From JANXUC01 sp964619065 (lineage in GTDB: Bacteria > Acidobacteriota > Terriglobia > Terriglobales > Acidobacteriaceae), in the NCBI GenBank assembly GCA_964619065.1, contig CAZUCC010000021.1:1-64000 (forward strand): a stretch of DNA of 64,000 bases. Direction: 5' to 3'. The notes beneath the pieces were generated by a model that ran no database searches, had not been told where the DNA came from, and was given only the letters and a program-made list of their open reading frames with translations. Below are positions 51,808 through 60,202 of the stretch, piece after piece. Positions within the stretch are counted from its first letter, which is position 1, and every line of letters begins with the position of its first letter. Made by a program: the position numbers and the translations under genes.

Positions 51808-52548
51808 GTGCGCATGGTGCGTTCCATCACGAAGTGGGGGCTGGGTGCTGCGGTAGCCTGCGGATTTCTGCTGGTTGCTGCACAAATGCCCGCGCACGCT
51901 CAGGAGAAACGCGAGCAACGTCGTGAACGCCGTGAGGAGCGCCGCGCAGAGCGTCATGAGCAGCGGCAGGAACAACGCCAGCCGCAACCGCGCCCGCAGC
52001 GCCAAGAAGAACGGCAGGAACGAAGGGCCGAGAGACAAGAAGCGCCGCACAGTCAGGAGAGGAGATATGTCCCGGCTCCGCCGCCTCGGCGGCCCGGCCC
52101 TCATGCTGGCGACTGGCTCCGCCATAACCAGGGCCTGTCTCCGGAGCAACAGGAGCGTGCGCTACAAAACGATCCGCAATTCAAGCATCTCCCCCCCAAG
52201 CAGCAGGAGCAGTTGCGTGGGCGCTTACAACGGTTTGACGGCCTGCCTCCGGAACAGCGGGAACGCGTGTTGCAACGCATGGAAACCTGGGAACACCTGA
52301 CACCCCAGCAGCAAAAGCATGCCCGTGATCTTTATCAAAACATGCGAGAGCTTCCAGCGGAGCGTCGCGCCACCATGGCGGCAGCGGTCCGCGACTTACG
52401 GCAGATGCCGCCCGAGCAGCGCGAACAAGTGTTGAACTCTCCGCGCTTCCGCAGCATGTTTTCTCCCAGGGAACGGGAGATGCTGAATGGGGTTACGCAG
52501 CTTCCGCTGGCCGCTCCGGACAGTGGGCAGGGCCGAGAGCCAGAATAG
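51808..52548 (+). CDS. Secreted DUF3106 protein
   Basis: 246 residues. A signal peptide (AAVACGFLLVAAQMPAHA) is followed by an Arg/Glu/Gln-rich stretch (EKREQRRERREERRAERHEQ) and then a DUF3106 region made of repeated short helices: LSPEQQERALQNDPQFKHL, LPPEQRERVLQRMETWEHL, LTPQQQKHARDLYQNMREL. The repeats resemble heavy-metal-binding CpxP-like fold families. Placed after the ECF sigma/anti-sigma pair and probably part of that regulon. GTG 51808 lies after GGAGA. Confidence 0.87.
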   Translation: MRMVRSITKWGLGAAVACGFLLVAAQMPAHAQEKREQRRERREERRAERHEQRQEQRQPQPRPQRQEERQERRAERQEAPHSQERRYVPAPPPRRPGPHAGDWLRHNQGLSPEQQERALQNDPQFKHLPPKQQEQLRGRLQRFDGLPPEQRERVLQRMETWEHLTPQQQKHARDLYQNMRELPAERRATMAAAVRDLRQMPPEQREQVLNSPRFRSMFSPREREMLNGVTQLPLAAPDSGQGREPE

Positions 52549-52558
52549 ATTTGCCTGA

Positions 52559-53482
52559 CTAGCGGAACAGATTCTTCACAACAAAGAGCGCGTTGGCGGG
52601 ACGTTCCCCCAAGCGACGCATGAAGTAGGGATACCACTCCGTACCGAATGGGATGTAGACCCGCATATTCCAACCTTCCCGCACCAACTTCTGTTGTAGA
52701 TCGCGGCGAATCCCGTGCAGCATTTGAAACTCGAAGGCTTCGGGAGGGATTTTTGCGGCTTTGGCAAAAGCAATGGCCTGCAGGATGATGCTCTCATCAT
52801 GAGTGGCAAGGCCGTGGTAGACCCCGCTCTTCATCAGAAGCTTCATGAGCTTCACATAGTTCTCATCGACATCCGATTTCTGCTGGAAAGCAATATCGCC
52901 GGCTTCTTTGTAGGCGCCTTTGCACAAACGGATCCGGATCCCCTCTGCCAGCAGTTTTTCGATGTCGCTTTGACTGCGGAACAAATAGGCCTGAATGACC
53001 GCGCCCACGCAGCCTTGGTGTCCCGGTTGCCGATGCAATTCGTGGACCAAGTCGAGCGTCCGCTGCGTGTAAGGCGAACCTTCCATGTCCACGCGGACGA
53101 AGTTCTTGGGCTGCATGGCGGCGGCTTTAGCCACTAGGCCACTCACAATATCCCGCGCTAGCTTTTCGTCGACGTCGAATCCCATATGCGTCAACTTCAC
53201 GCTCACGTTGGCATCGAGCTTGCGAGCACCAATCTCGCCGAGGATTTGGTTGTAGAGCTCCGCGCTCTCGCGTGCTTCTTCCGCATTGGTCACGTTTTCG
53301 CCCAGGTTATCGAGCGAAACATGCATGCCGAGGTGGTTCACGGTCTGCGTGGCTGTAACCGCCTCTTGAATTGAGGTGCCGGCTACGAACCGGCTGGACA
53401 ATCGCTTGCCCACGGACGAGCGTTCCGCGAAGCCGCGGATCGGCCGGTTCTCCGAGAGGCGCACAAAGAAGGACCTCAGCAC
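52559..53482 (-). CDS. Proline dehydrogenase
   Basis: 307 residues, monofunctional FAD-dependent proline dehydrogenase (proline to pyrroline-5-carboxylate). Conserved are VSLDNLGENV, SVKLTHMGFDVDEKLA, RVDMEGSPYT, RIRLCKGAYKE, LATHDESII and YIPFGTEWYPYFMRRLGERP. GTG 53482 is chosen; the frame continues upstream to 53572 but those residues come from a non-coding repeat (cggattgccga twice). No pyrroline-5-carboxylate dehydrogenase gene is adjacent. The three-residue family ending (NLFR) is intact. Confidence 0.9.
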   Translation of the reverse strand: MLRSFFVRLSENRPIRGFAERSSVGKRLSSRFVAGTSIQEAVTATQTVNHLGMHVSLDNLGENVTNAEEARESAELYNQILGEIGARKLDANVSVKLTHMGFDVDEKLARDIVSGLVAKAAAMQPKNFVRVDMEGSPYTQRTLDLVHELHRQPGHQGCVGAVIQAYLFRSQSDIEKLLAEGIRIRLCKGAYKEAGDIAFQQKSDVDENYVKLMKLLMKSGVYHGLATHDESIILQAIAFAKAAKIPPEAFEFQMLHGIRRDLQQKLVREGWNMRVYIPFGTEWYPYFMRRLGERPANALFVVKNLFR

Positions 53483-53513
53483 GCGGACTCTCTCGGAGCG
53501 ATTGTCGAATTTT

Positions 53514-53540
53514 CGGATTGCCGATTTGCCGGATTGCCGA
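53514..53540. repeat. Short direct repeat upstream of proline dehydrogenase
   Basis: The 11-mer cggattgccga occurs at 53514-53524 and 53530-53540, and ttcgtaaattcgtaaattc follows near 53587. Simple repeats in the proline dehydrogenase/trxB spacer with no obvious function. Confidence 0.5.
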
Positions 53541-53620
53541 ACCGCAAGCTTAGCGAAGCAACGACGGAGCACTCAACCTTCGACCATTCGTAAATTCGTA
53601 AATTCACGATTGATAAATCC

Positions 53621-54556
53621 TTAGTGGCTTTCCGCTTCCAGAAACTTTTCCACTTCGAGCGCGGCCATGCAGCCGGTACCCGCGGCGGTAATCGCCTGAC
53701 GATAACGCCGGTCCATTACGTCGCCCGATGCGAACACGCCCGGCACGCGGGTGTGCACGAACTTGTGCGTTACCAGATATCCATCCGCATCCGCGTCCAA
53801 TTGACCTTGAAACATTTTGGCGTTCGGGTCGTGGCCGATACCAAGGAACATCGCGGTAGTGGGAAAATCCCAAACACGGCCGGTCTTGACGTTGCGTAGC
53901 TTAAGGCCCGTGACTTCTTTCTGGGAGACATCAAAAACGTCATCCACTACTGTATCCATTAAGAACTCAATTTTGGGATTCTTCTGGGCACGTTCGATCA
54001 TGATTTTGGAAGCACGGAACTCTCCGCGGCGGTGAATGATGGTCACCTTGCTGGCAAAGCGTGTCAGAAACGTGGCTTCTTCCATAGCCGTATCGCCTCC
54101 GCCAATCACCGTGATCGGCTTGCCGGAGAAAAAGAATCCATCACAAGTCGCACAGGAAGAGACGCCATGCCCGATCAGCGCCAGCTCATTCGGCAGCCCC
54201 AGCCAGCGCGCAGAAGCACCGGTGGCGATGATGAGAGATCGCGCTCGTAGCGTCTCTTTTCCCAGACTGACGGAAAACGGACGCTGGCTCAGATCCGCGC
54301 TGACAATGTGGCCAGTCTTATACTCGGCGCCAAAGCGCGCCGCTTGCTTCTTCATGTTCTCGATCAGCTCCGGTCCCTGAATCCCGTCAGGAAAGCCCGG
54401 AAAATTCTCGACCAGTGTGGTCATGGAGAGCTGCCCGCCGGGCTCGTGGCCTTCGAGGACGAGCGGCTTCAGGTTTGCGCGCGCCGTATACAGCGCGGCG
54501 GTGTGCCCGGAGCAGCCCGAGCCCAAAATAATGACATTCCGAATGTTTTCGCTCAT
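53621..54556 (-). CDS. trxB: Thioredoxin reductase
   Basis: 311-residue FAD/NADPH flavoenzyme that keeps thioredoxin reduced. FAD motif GSGCSGHTAALYTARAN (~12-28), redox pair SSCATCDGFF (~135-144), NADPH motif GGGDTAMEEATFL and the C-terminal FAD site VFASGDVMDRRYRQAI are all present. No thioredoxin gene is next to it. Standard low-molecular-weight TrxB length. Confidence 0.95.
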   Translation of the reverse strand: MSENIRNVIILGSGCSGHTAALYTARANLKPLVLEGHEPGGQLSMTTLVENFPGFPDGIQGPELIENMKKQAARFGAEYKTGHIVSADLSQRPFSVSLGKETLRARSLIIATGASARWLGLPNELALIGHGVSSCATCDGFFFSGKPITVIGGGDTAMEEATFLTRFASKVTIIHRRGEFRASKIMIERAQKNPKIEFLMDTVVDDVFDVSQKEVTGLKLRNVKTGRVWDFPTTAMFLGIGHDPNAKMFQGQLDADADGYLVTHKFVHTRVPGVFASGDVMDRRYRQAITAAGTGCMAALEVEKFLEAESH

Positions 54557-54756
54557 GGGGTGGAGGATTTTCGATACTCGACGATTAGATGAATCGCACG
54601 CTGGTTAGTTTCAACCACCCGTCATCTTACAAGATTCGAGGCTGTCTTAAAAATGGAGGGGACACCCGACCAATCCGTGCGAAGGAGGTTCGCATTCTCG
54701 GGCGATTTGACAAAAGTCCTCTGGAGAAAGCGGATGAGGTTAAAAATGGAGGATGT

Positions 54757-56256
54757 CTATTGCTTCAGGTTGACGTTCTTCAGATTGCCGCCGCAGGACG
54801 AATCCTGGTAGCACTTGCGAAACACCGGCACGACTAATGCCTGTTCCAGCGTAGCCTCGTTCATGCTGGCAAGCGTATCGGCCGTGCGTTGAGCAGCCGC
54901 GGTATCCCCAACTTTCTGATAGGCATCAGCGAGCAGCTCCAGCGACAGCGGATTGTCCGTGTCCTCTTCCAGGTGTTCAATAGCCCGGTCGTAGTTTCCT
55001 TCTGAATAAAAAAGTGCGGCTGCCGCCCCGTGATAAGAGCTTTCAATCAATCGGTCCTGCGCGCTTTGCGACATTTGGTCGAGCCGTGCCAAGCAGGAAT
55101 CTGTGATTTCTTTGCGCCCGATTCGTACAGCAAGCTCCACACGCGCGCGTAGAATTTGCGCCGACTCCTGCAGGATCGACGCTTTGGTGGCATTCTTGCC
55201 TTCTTGCAAGGCAGCATCGGCTTTGTCCAAGAGCAGCAAGGCTTGTTTCGCGTCGGGCTGGTAAATTGCCATTTGCCGGTAAGTGTCGGCCTCTACCTGG
55301 CTAATGTGCTTGTCGTGCGCAGAACTGGCAAGGGATTGGAATGCGCTGTCGGCGCCCTTGAAATCGCCCTCACGAACAAAAGTAACTGCTTCTCTTGTCC
55401 GCCACATGACCTGCTGCAACTCCTCCAAGGGAAACTTCTCGAAACCAATCTGGTACTCTTTGCGCGCTCGGACCTGATCGCCCATCAGCGAATACGTATC
55501 CGCAATGCCAAACTGCGAAGAATAGTAGTGCGGATCAATGGCCAGGGCCGCCCGGTAGTGCCCGATTGATTCATCAAAATGTCCCGCCAATCGCAGAATT
55601 TCCGCATAGGAATCTTCCGGGTTGGGGTCGCCGGGCAAAGAGATTGCGTATTTACGCATGAGCAGAATGGCCTGGTTAAATTGCCGGAGTGCAGCATGAT
55701 TGTAGGCCATGTTGTTCAGGAGGCCAGGAGAATCAGTGATTCCTGAATGTTCGTAGATGGCAAGCGCGCGCTCGAATTGCAACTGAGTCATGAGCCACCA
55801 TGTGGTCATCCACACCACAAGTTTGTCGTGCGGGTACTGACTGACTGCATCATTCATTTTGATGATGGCGGAAAGGAGTTTATGGTCCGCAGCATCCTGG
55901 TACCACTCGATCACCGTTCGCTCGGACGGGCTGGCTTTATGACGGGTGGAAAATGCTTTTTTCTGCTCGCTCACCTGCTCCGCGGAATCGAGACTGATCT
56001 GCGCCAGCAACTCATGTCCCATCGCGAATTGAGGATCAATCTTGACTGCCTTCCGGAGAATTCCGATCGCACCGGGCTGCTCCACGTGATCGATGTATAG
56101 TACCAGGGCCTGATTGACCAAGCGACGTGCTTCCGCGGATTTGGTGGTCAGCGGGAAAGTAGCAGCAGGCCGCGAGGATTTTGTTTCGCCCATGGCGGCG
56201 AACGCGGTGAATACCAAACTAAGGCCAACGAGCGCCACGGAAATTCTGCGAATCAT
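54757..56256 (-). CDS. Secreted TPR-repeat protein
   Basis: About 499 residues. A signal peptide (ISVALVGLSLVFTAFAA) precedes many helix pairs of TPR type, e.g. HAALRQFNQAILLMRKYA, LAGHFDESIGHYRAALAI, and SEGNYDRAIEHLEED. The mature protein would be an elongated periplasmic scaffold. It begins about 30 bases after the stop of the PBP-like gene (only 2 bases if the ATG at 56286 is used), so the two are probably made together. ATG 56256 gives a better signal peptide than 56286. Confidence 0.82.
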   Translation of the reverse strand: MIRRISVALVGLSLVFTAFAAMGETKSSRPAATFPLTTKSAEARRLVNQALVLYIDHVEQPGAIGILRKAVKIDPQFAMGHELLAQISLDSAEQVSEQKKAFSTRHKASPSERTVIEWYQDAADHKLLSAIIKMNDAVSQYPHDKLVVWMTTWWLMTQLQFERALAIYEHSGITDSPGLLNNMAYNHAALRQFNQAILLMRKYAISLPGDPNPEDSYAEILRLAGHFDESIGHYRAALAIDPHYYSSQFGIADTYSLMGDQVRARKEYQIGFEKFPLEELQQVMWRTREAVTFVREGDFKGADSAFQSLASSAHDKHISQVEADTYRQMAIYQPDAKQALLLLDKADAALQEGKNATKASILQESAQILRARVELAVRIGRKEITDSCLARLDQMSQSAQDRLIESSYHGAAAALFYSEGNYDRAIEHLEEDTDNPLSLELLADAYQKVGDTAAAQRTADTLASMNEATLEQALVVPVFRKCYQDSSCGGNLKNVNLKQ

Positions 56257-56288
56257 AATTCTGTTGATCACTGTGGTAGCGAGCATAG

Positions 56289-56741
56289 TTAGTTTCCCTT
56301 CAATAGATAGCCCACGTCGAAGGGCAGTTTGCCGTCAATTTTGATAACGGTGACATCCTTGGTCAGTGAATACAGGTCAATGATTCCGACGGCTCCACGT
56401 GTGGCTGAAACGTATCGAAGAACGGCATCGTCGGAATCGGCGATCACGATCTGACCTGGGTGGGCTTGGACTAGGGCATGGACCTGGTCTGGTGTCATGT
56501 TCAGGACCCGGCGGAATACGAGCTCCATATCCGGGGAAGAAGGATCGCGCAGGATGATCTTGATAGTCTTGCCATCTGCCCAGTTCCGAGTCTTGCCATT
56601 GAGGATATTTGCCAGATCGGAAGCTTTAACGCTGTTGGTGGTGTTGGCCTTGTCCACGACAATGGCGAGTTGTTTGGCCTGAGCAACGCACGAGAGCAGC
56701 GCTACCCACACGAATACCGGAATGATGCGTAGTCGGATCAC
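56289..56741 (-). CDS. Small secreted PBP-like (phosphate-binding-type) domain protein
   Basis: 150 residues. Signal peptide (VFVWVALLSCVAQA) then the single periplasmic-binding-protein-like half-domain seen in PstS-related proteins: ASDLANILNGKTRNWADGKT is the conserved second-lobe motif, followed by RGAVGIIDLYSL. No permease or ATPase genes are nearby, so uptake is unlikely; such short forms may act as sensors or scaffolds. Coupled to the TPR gene downstream. Confidence 0.75.
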   Translation of the reverse strand: MIRLRIIPVFVWVALLSCVAQAKQLAIVVDKANTTNSVKASDLANILNGKTRNWADGKTIKIILRDPSSPDMELVFRRVLNMTPDQVHALVQAHPGQIVIADSDDAVLRYVSATRGAVGIIDLYSLTKDVTVIKIDGKLPFDVGYLLKGN

Positions 56742-56882
56742 GGTAAGAGATTGTAGGCCGCACCCCTGATGAAATCACAGGTAACGGAGGTAATGGATAC
56801 AGTCCGGAGAAACGTGGGTCTCGATGTGTGTTTATTGAGACGCTCGCGTGCTAGAGCCGGTCTTAATAAAATGAAACATGCT

Positions 56883-57674
56883 CTAATTTGCAGCGGGCTG
56901 TTTCTTCACCGGCTTCGTTGTGGGTTTGGGCCTCATGGCTGCAGGTGCTGGATGCATGTGCGCGAGTTCCTCCGGCACGATATGCCGCACACCGAGTATG
57001 CCGCGATAGGCGCTCAAGATGGCCGCTCCACTGCGAAATAGCGGGTCATACGCGCTTTGATCGGGAGCAGGTTGGCCGGACGCGGGATCTCCCGGACACC
57101 GGGCAAGCACTACGGACGACTTGCCAAACCGCTCCAGCTTGATACGGGTCGGCGGCGTGTCCATTGCCAACATCGATGCGGGGCTCGTCACGGCAGAGGC
57201 ATTGTCCTCGATGGCAATCTGCATGAGGTCTTTCGGGTCGCGCACTCGCAATACGAGAGTCTCCACCATCAACTGGCGGTCGACGCTAAAGGAGTACTGC
57301 ACCGTTGAGAAGGTCGCCTGCACGGAGAACTCACGCCGCACGCGCACCCACAGGGCTGTCGACGGCTCGGCCGAGAAGCGCGCACTCTGCCCGGCTTCCA
57401 CAAAGCCCGGTTTGTCGGTGAGGGTGGTTCGTCCACGCGAAATCTCGAAGTCTTCACTGAAAAGCGGCTGCCTGGGAATGTGGGCCAACGCTGTGGCGAT
57501 TTCTTTTTGCTCCTCCGCTGAGGGGGCGCACACGTTCAGCATGTTGACTTTCACTTTAGGCTGACCCGACTGAGATTGGGCTGCCTGAGACTGGCCTGTC
57601 TGAGGCTGATCCTGAGCCCATGCCGCCAGGCTCAGTCCGCCGATACATGCCGCGAGAATAATTCGGGTGAGCAC
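56883..57674 (-). CDS. Secreted protein of unknown function
   Basis: 263 residues. Signal peptide (RIILAACIGGLSLAAWA) is followed by a Gln/Ser-rich spacer (QTGQSQAAQSQSGQPKVKVN), then a globular part with DFEISRGRTTLTDKPGFVEA, WVRVRREFSVQATFSTVQYSF and VVLARCPGDPASG, and a Lys/Pro-rich end (RPKPTTKPVKKQPAAN). No recognised domain. Antisense to nothing coding; lies between the PBP-like and small genes. Confidence 0.7.
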   Translation of the reverse strand: MLTRIILAACIGGLSLAAWAQDQPQTGQSQAAQSQSGQPKVKVNMLNVCAPSAEEQKEIATALAHIPRQPLFSEDFEISRGRTTLTDKPGFVEAGQSARFSAEPSTALWVRVRREFSVQATFSTVQYSFSVDRQLMVETLVLRVRDPKDLMQIAIEDNASAVTSPASMLAMDTPPTRIKLERFGKSSVVLARCPGDPASGQPAPDQSAYDPLFRSGAAILSAYRGILGVRHIVPEELAHMHPAPAAMRPKPTTKPVKKQPAAN

Positions 57675-57770
57675 GACCGCATTTTACCCGAGGATATCCC
57701 TGCGCGGTATGCACTTCGCGGTTCCGGCTTAGCCCTTCCCAGCACCCGGCCAGCCATATAATAAGGAGGT

Positions 57771-57971
57771 ATGGCAAACCTAACCCTTGTGTACGGAATG
57801 CGTCTGTTGCCCGCCGATGAGCTCGAGAAGGTCGGCGAAGCCACTCTCCAGTTGAAAAATGACCGCAAAGCGCACGTCACCATGCACGTTCTCGAAGGCT
57901 CGAAAGAGGAAATCGAGAAGCAGTTGCGGACCAGTGTGGAAGCATTTTTCGACTTTTACCCGGAAATTTAA
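57771..57971 (+). CDS. Small conserved hypothetical protein
   Basis: 66 residues, MANLTLVYGMRLLPADELEK then a helical amphipathic middle and EAFFDFYPEI. No motif is recognised; composition and a clean start behind AAGGAGG argue that it is real. Thirty bases before the SpoIIE phosphatase gene on the same strand, probably same transcript. Confidence 0.65.
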   Translation: MANLTLVYGMRLLPADELEKVGEATLQLKNDRKAHVTMHVLEGSKEEIEKQLRTSVEAFFDFYPEI

Positions 57972-58001
57972 CGCCACTCGCCGCGAAACCCGCGCCCTAT
58001 A

Positions 58002-60194
58002 ATGAGGACGACCATGGCAGTGGTACTCCCAAAATCCTGGCGCTATCGGCTCATGCGGTGGGGATGGCCTCCCCAAAACCGATTTGTGCGCTGGGGAGTG
58101 TCTAACGTCAAGTATGCGCTCGTCCTTCTGGTTCTCCAAGTTCTCACTCTCGTTCTGCATCTGCCCGGGAGTGGGTTGCTGCAATCCGCCGTGATTTCGG
58201 TCGCGGTGATCGCACTTCTGTTGTTTGCGCTCGCCGGATTCGGCTGGGTGCGCCAGAAGCTTCTATGGCGCCTGCGCAACCGGCTCATCGTCACCTACGT
58301 GTTTATCGGCGTCATTCCTGCACTTCTGCTGGTGCTAATGACCTCGCTCGCGGCCTACCTCTTCGCTGGGCAATTTGCCAATTTCGTCGTGACCTCGGAC
58401 ATCAACGCCGAACTCAAGAACCTTGAAACGGCGAACTTAACCGTGGCCCATAGTCTGGCGAATCGCCTGCGCAGGAAAGACGCCAGCCCCTTCACTTTGC
58501 TGGACGATTTGCGGACTACGGACCAAGCTTCCACGCTGCAGGAAGTTTGCGCCTGGTACGGTGGGAAGCCGCTCGTAATATCCCCGGCTTCCGCATGTTC
58601 CTTGCAAGTACCAGAATTCCTGCCCGCTCAATTCCGCGAACTTGTGATGGACCACGGCAGACTACACTTGCGCGCTGGAACTACGATCAATGCGGCGGGT
58701 GGAAAACTACGTGTGATAGCGTCTTCACCCCTCGATCGGACACTGCTGGAGCGGGTCTCGGGAGGTCTGGGCAGAATTACTCTGTACCCTCTAAGAATCT
58801 CGAGTACTAGCGCTGCCAACGATCCCTCCAAGAATCCGTTGGTGTTTCCAGGGGAGCCTGGGAGTTCAGCTCCTTCCGTCGGCACCCCTCGCAAGGAAGG
58901 CATCACCATCACTGACAATGACCATGAATTCACGTTGGTGCCGGACTTTCAACATCCACTCCTGACGGCCGGGGTGCTGCCAGATACGGCCAGCCGTTGG
59001 GACGATGAAATTAACTTCGGCTCCACACCCTCGGTTCTCGACTGGGAAAAAGGTACGCGCGAAATCCGCGCTCTAATGCGAGTTCAAACGCGGCCTTCCC
59101 TGCTCTATGGAAGATTGTTCGCGGTACTCGATAAGTCCGCAACCGGTGCGGAAGGCGCCTTGTTTGGCTTCGCAATCTTGTTTGCGTTCATCGTTCTCCT
59201 GGCTCTCATCATCGGTTGGCGCCTCACGCGCACCATGACCCGCTCGGTCGCTAACCTTTACACAGCCACCCAGCACCTGAACCGCGGGGAGTTTGGCTAC
59301 CGTATCGAAGTTCGCGAACGCGACCAGCTCGCGGCTCTGCAAACCTCCTTTAATTCCATGGCCGCTTCCTTAGAGAAGCTGATGTCCGAGCAGCGTGAAA
59401 AGCAACGCCTGGAAAATGAGCTCACTATCGCACACGAGGTTCAGGAGCAACTCTTCCCGCGCAAATTCTCCCATCTCGAATCGCTCGAAGTGCACGGCTT
59501 CTGCAAGCCCGCGCGGACGGTGAGTGGCGACTACTATGATTTTCTTCCAGCTACCGCCAATCGGCTCGGCCTAGCCGTGGGCGATATTTCCGGAAAAGGA
59601 ATTTCCGCTGCGCTGCTGATGGCAACGATCCACTCGGCCGTGCGCGCCTACCTGCTGGAAAGCGTACCCACCCAGATCCCGTTGCCAGCCGGCGCGGGGA
59701 AAGGAAATGGCCTTCCCCACGGCGCCGGAATCTCACCGTCGATGTTGATGTACCTGCTGAACCGCCAGCTTTACAGCACTACACCGATGGAGAAGTACGC
59801 AACGCTTTTTCTGGGGCTCTACGACGGCAGCGCACGCCGACTAACCTACACCAACGCCGGCCATCTCCCGCCGATCCTCGTGGGCGAAGGCGGCAGTATT
59901 CGCCGCCTGGAAACGGGTGGAACCGTAGTCGGACTCTTCGATAACATGCAGTACGAGGAAAGTACCGTGGGCCTAAGTGCAGGAGAAATCTTTCTCGCCT
60001 ATAGCGATGGTGTTACCGAACCGGAAAACGACTACGGAGAATTCGGCGAAGACCGGCTGATCGACCTCGTCCGCACCAACCGCCATCTCCCGCTCGACCG
60101 CCTCAGCGCACTGGTCACTGACGCAGTCTACGAATGGATCGGCGCCAATGAGCAGCCCGACGACGTCACGCTCGTGCTCGCCCGGGCACGATAA
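58002..60194 (+). CDS. Membrane HAMP-SpoIIE serine phosphatase (PP2C type)
   Basis: 730 residues. Four helices near the N-terminus (~38-120) and a periplasmic/sensory segment (~125-370), another helix (FGFAILFAFIVLLALIIGW, ~388-406), a HAMP linker (RTMTRSVANLYTATQHLNRG) and a C-terminal SpoIIE/PP2C domain with EVQEQLFPRKF, SGDYYDFLPATANRLG, GDISGKGISAALLMATIHSA, YSDGVTEPENDYGEFGEDRL and DDVTLVLA holding the metal-binding acids. RsbU-like: dephosphorylates an anti-anti-sigma partner, which is not beside it. Confidence 0.92.
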   Translation: MRTTMAVVLPKSWRYRLMRWGWPPQNRFVRWGVSNVKYALVLLVLQVLTLVLHLPGSGLLQSAVISVAVIALLLFALAGFGWVRQKLLWRLRNRLIVTYVFIGVIPALLLVLMTSLAAYLFAGQFANFVVTSDINAELKNLETANLTVAHSLANRLRRKDASPFTLLDDLRTTDQASTLQEVCAWYGGKPLVISPASACSLQVPEFLPAQFRELVMDHGRLHLRAGTTINAAGGKLRVIASSPLDRTLLERVSGGLGRITLYPLRISSTSAANDPSKNPLVFPGEPGSSAPSVGTPRKEGITITDNDHEFTLVPDFQHPLLTAGVLPDTASRWDDEINFGSTPSVLDWEKGTREIRALMRVQTRPSLLYGRLFAVLDKSATGAEGALFGFAILFAFIVLLALIIGWRLTRTMTRSVANLYTATQHLNRGEFGYRIEVRERDQLAALQTSFNSMAASLEKLMSEQREKQRLENELTIAHEVQEQLFPRKFSHLESLEVHGFCKPARTVSGDYYDFLPATANRLGLAVGDISGKGISAALLMATIHSAVRAYLLESVPTQIPLPAGAGKGNGLPHGAGISPSMLMYLLNRQLYSTTPMEKYATLFLGLYDGSARRLTYTNAGHLPPILVGEGGSIRRLETGGTVVGLFDNMQYEESTVGLSAGEIFLAYSDGVTEPENDYGEFGEDRLIDLVRTNRHLPLDRLSALVTDAVYEWIGANEQPDDVTLVLARAR

Positions 60195-60202
60195 CTCTCC
60201 GC

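Noticed and set aside
53483..53572. Longer N-terminus of proline dehydrogenase
   Set aside because: The extra codons translate a direct-repeat spacer and lack similarity to the family.
54640..54760. Repeated taaaaatggagg at 54647 and 54740
   Set aside because: Two short copies in one spacer without symmetry or distance pattern; probably chance.
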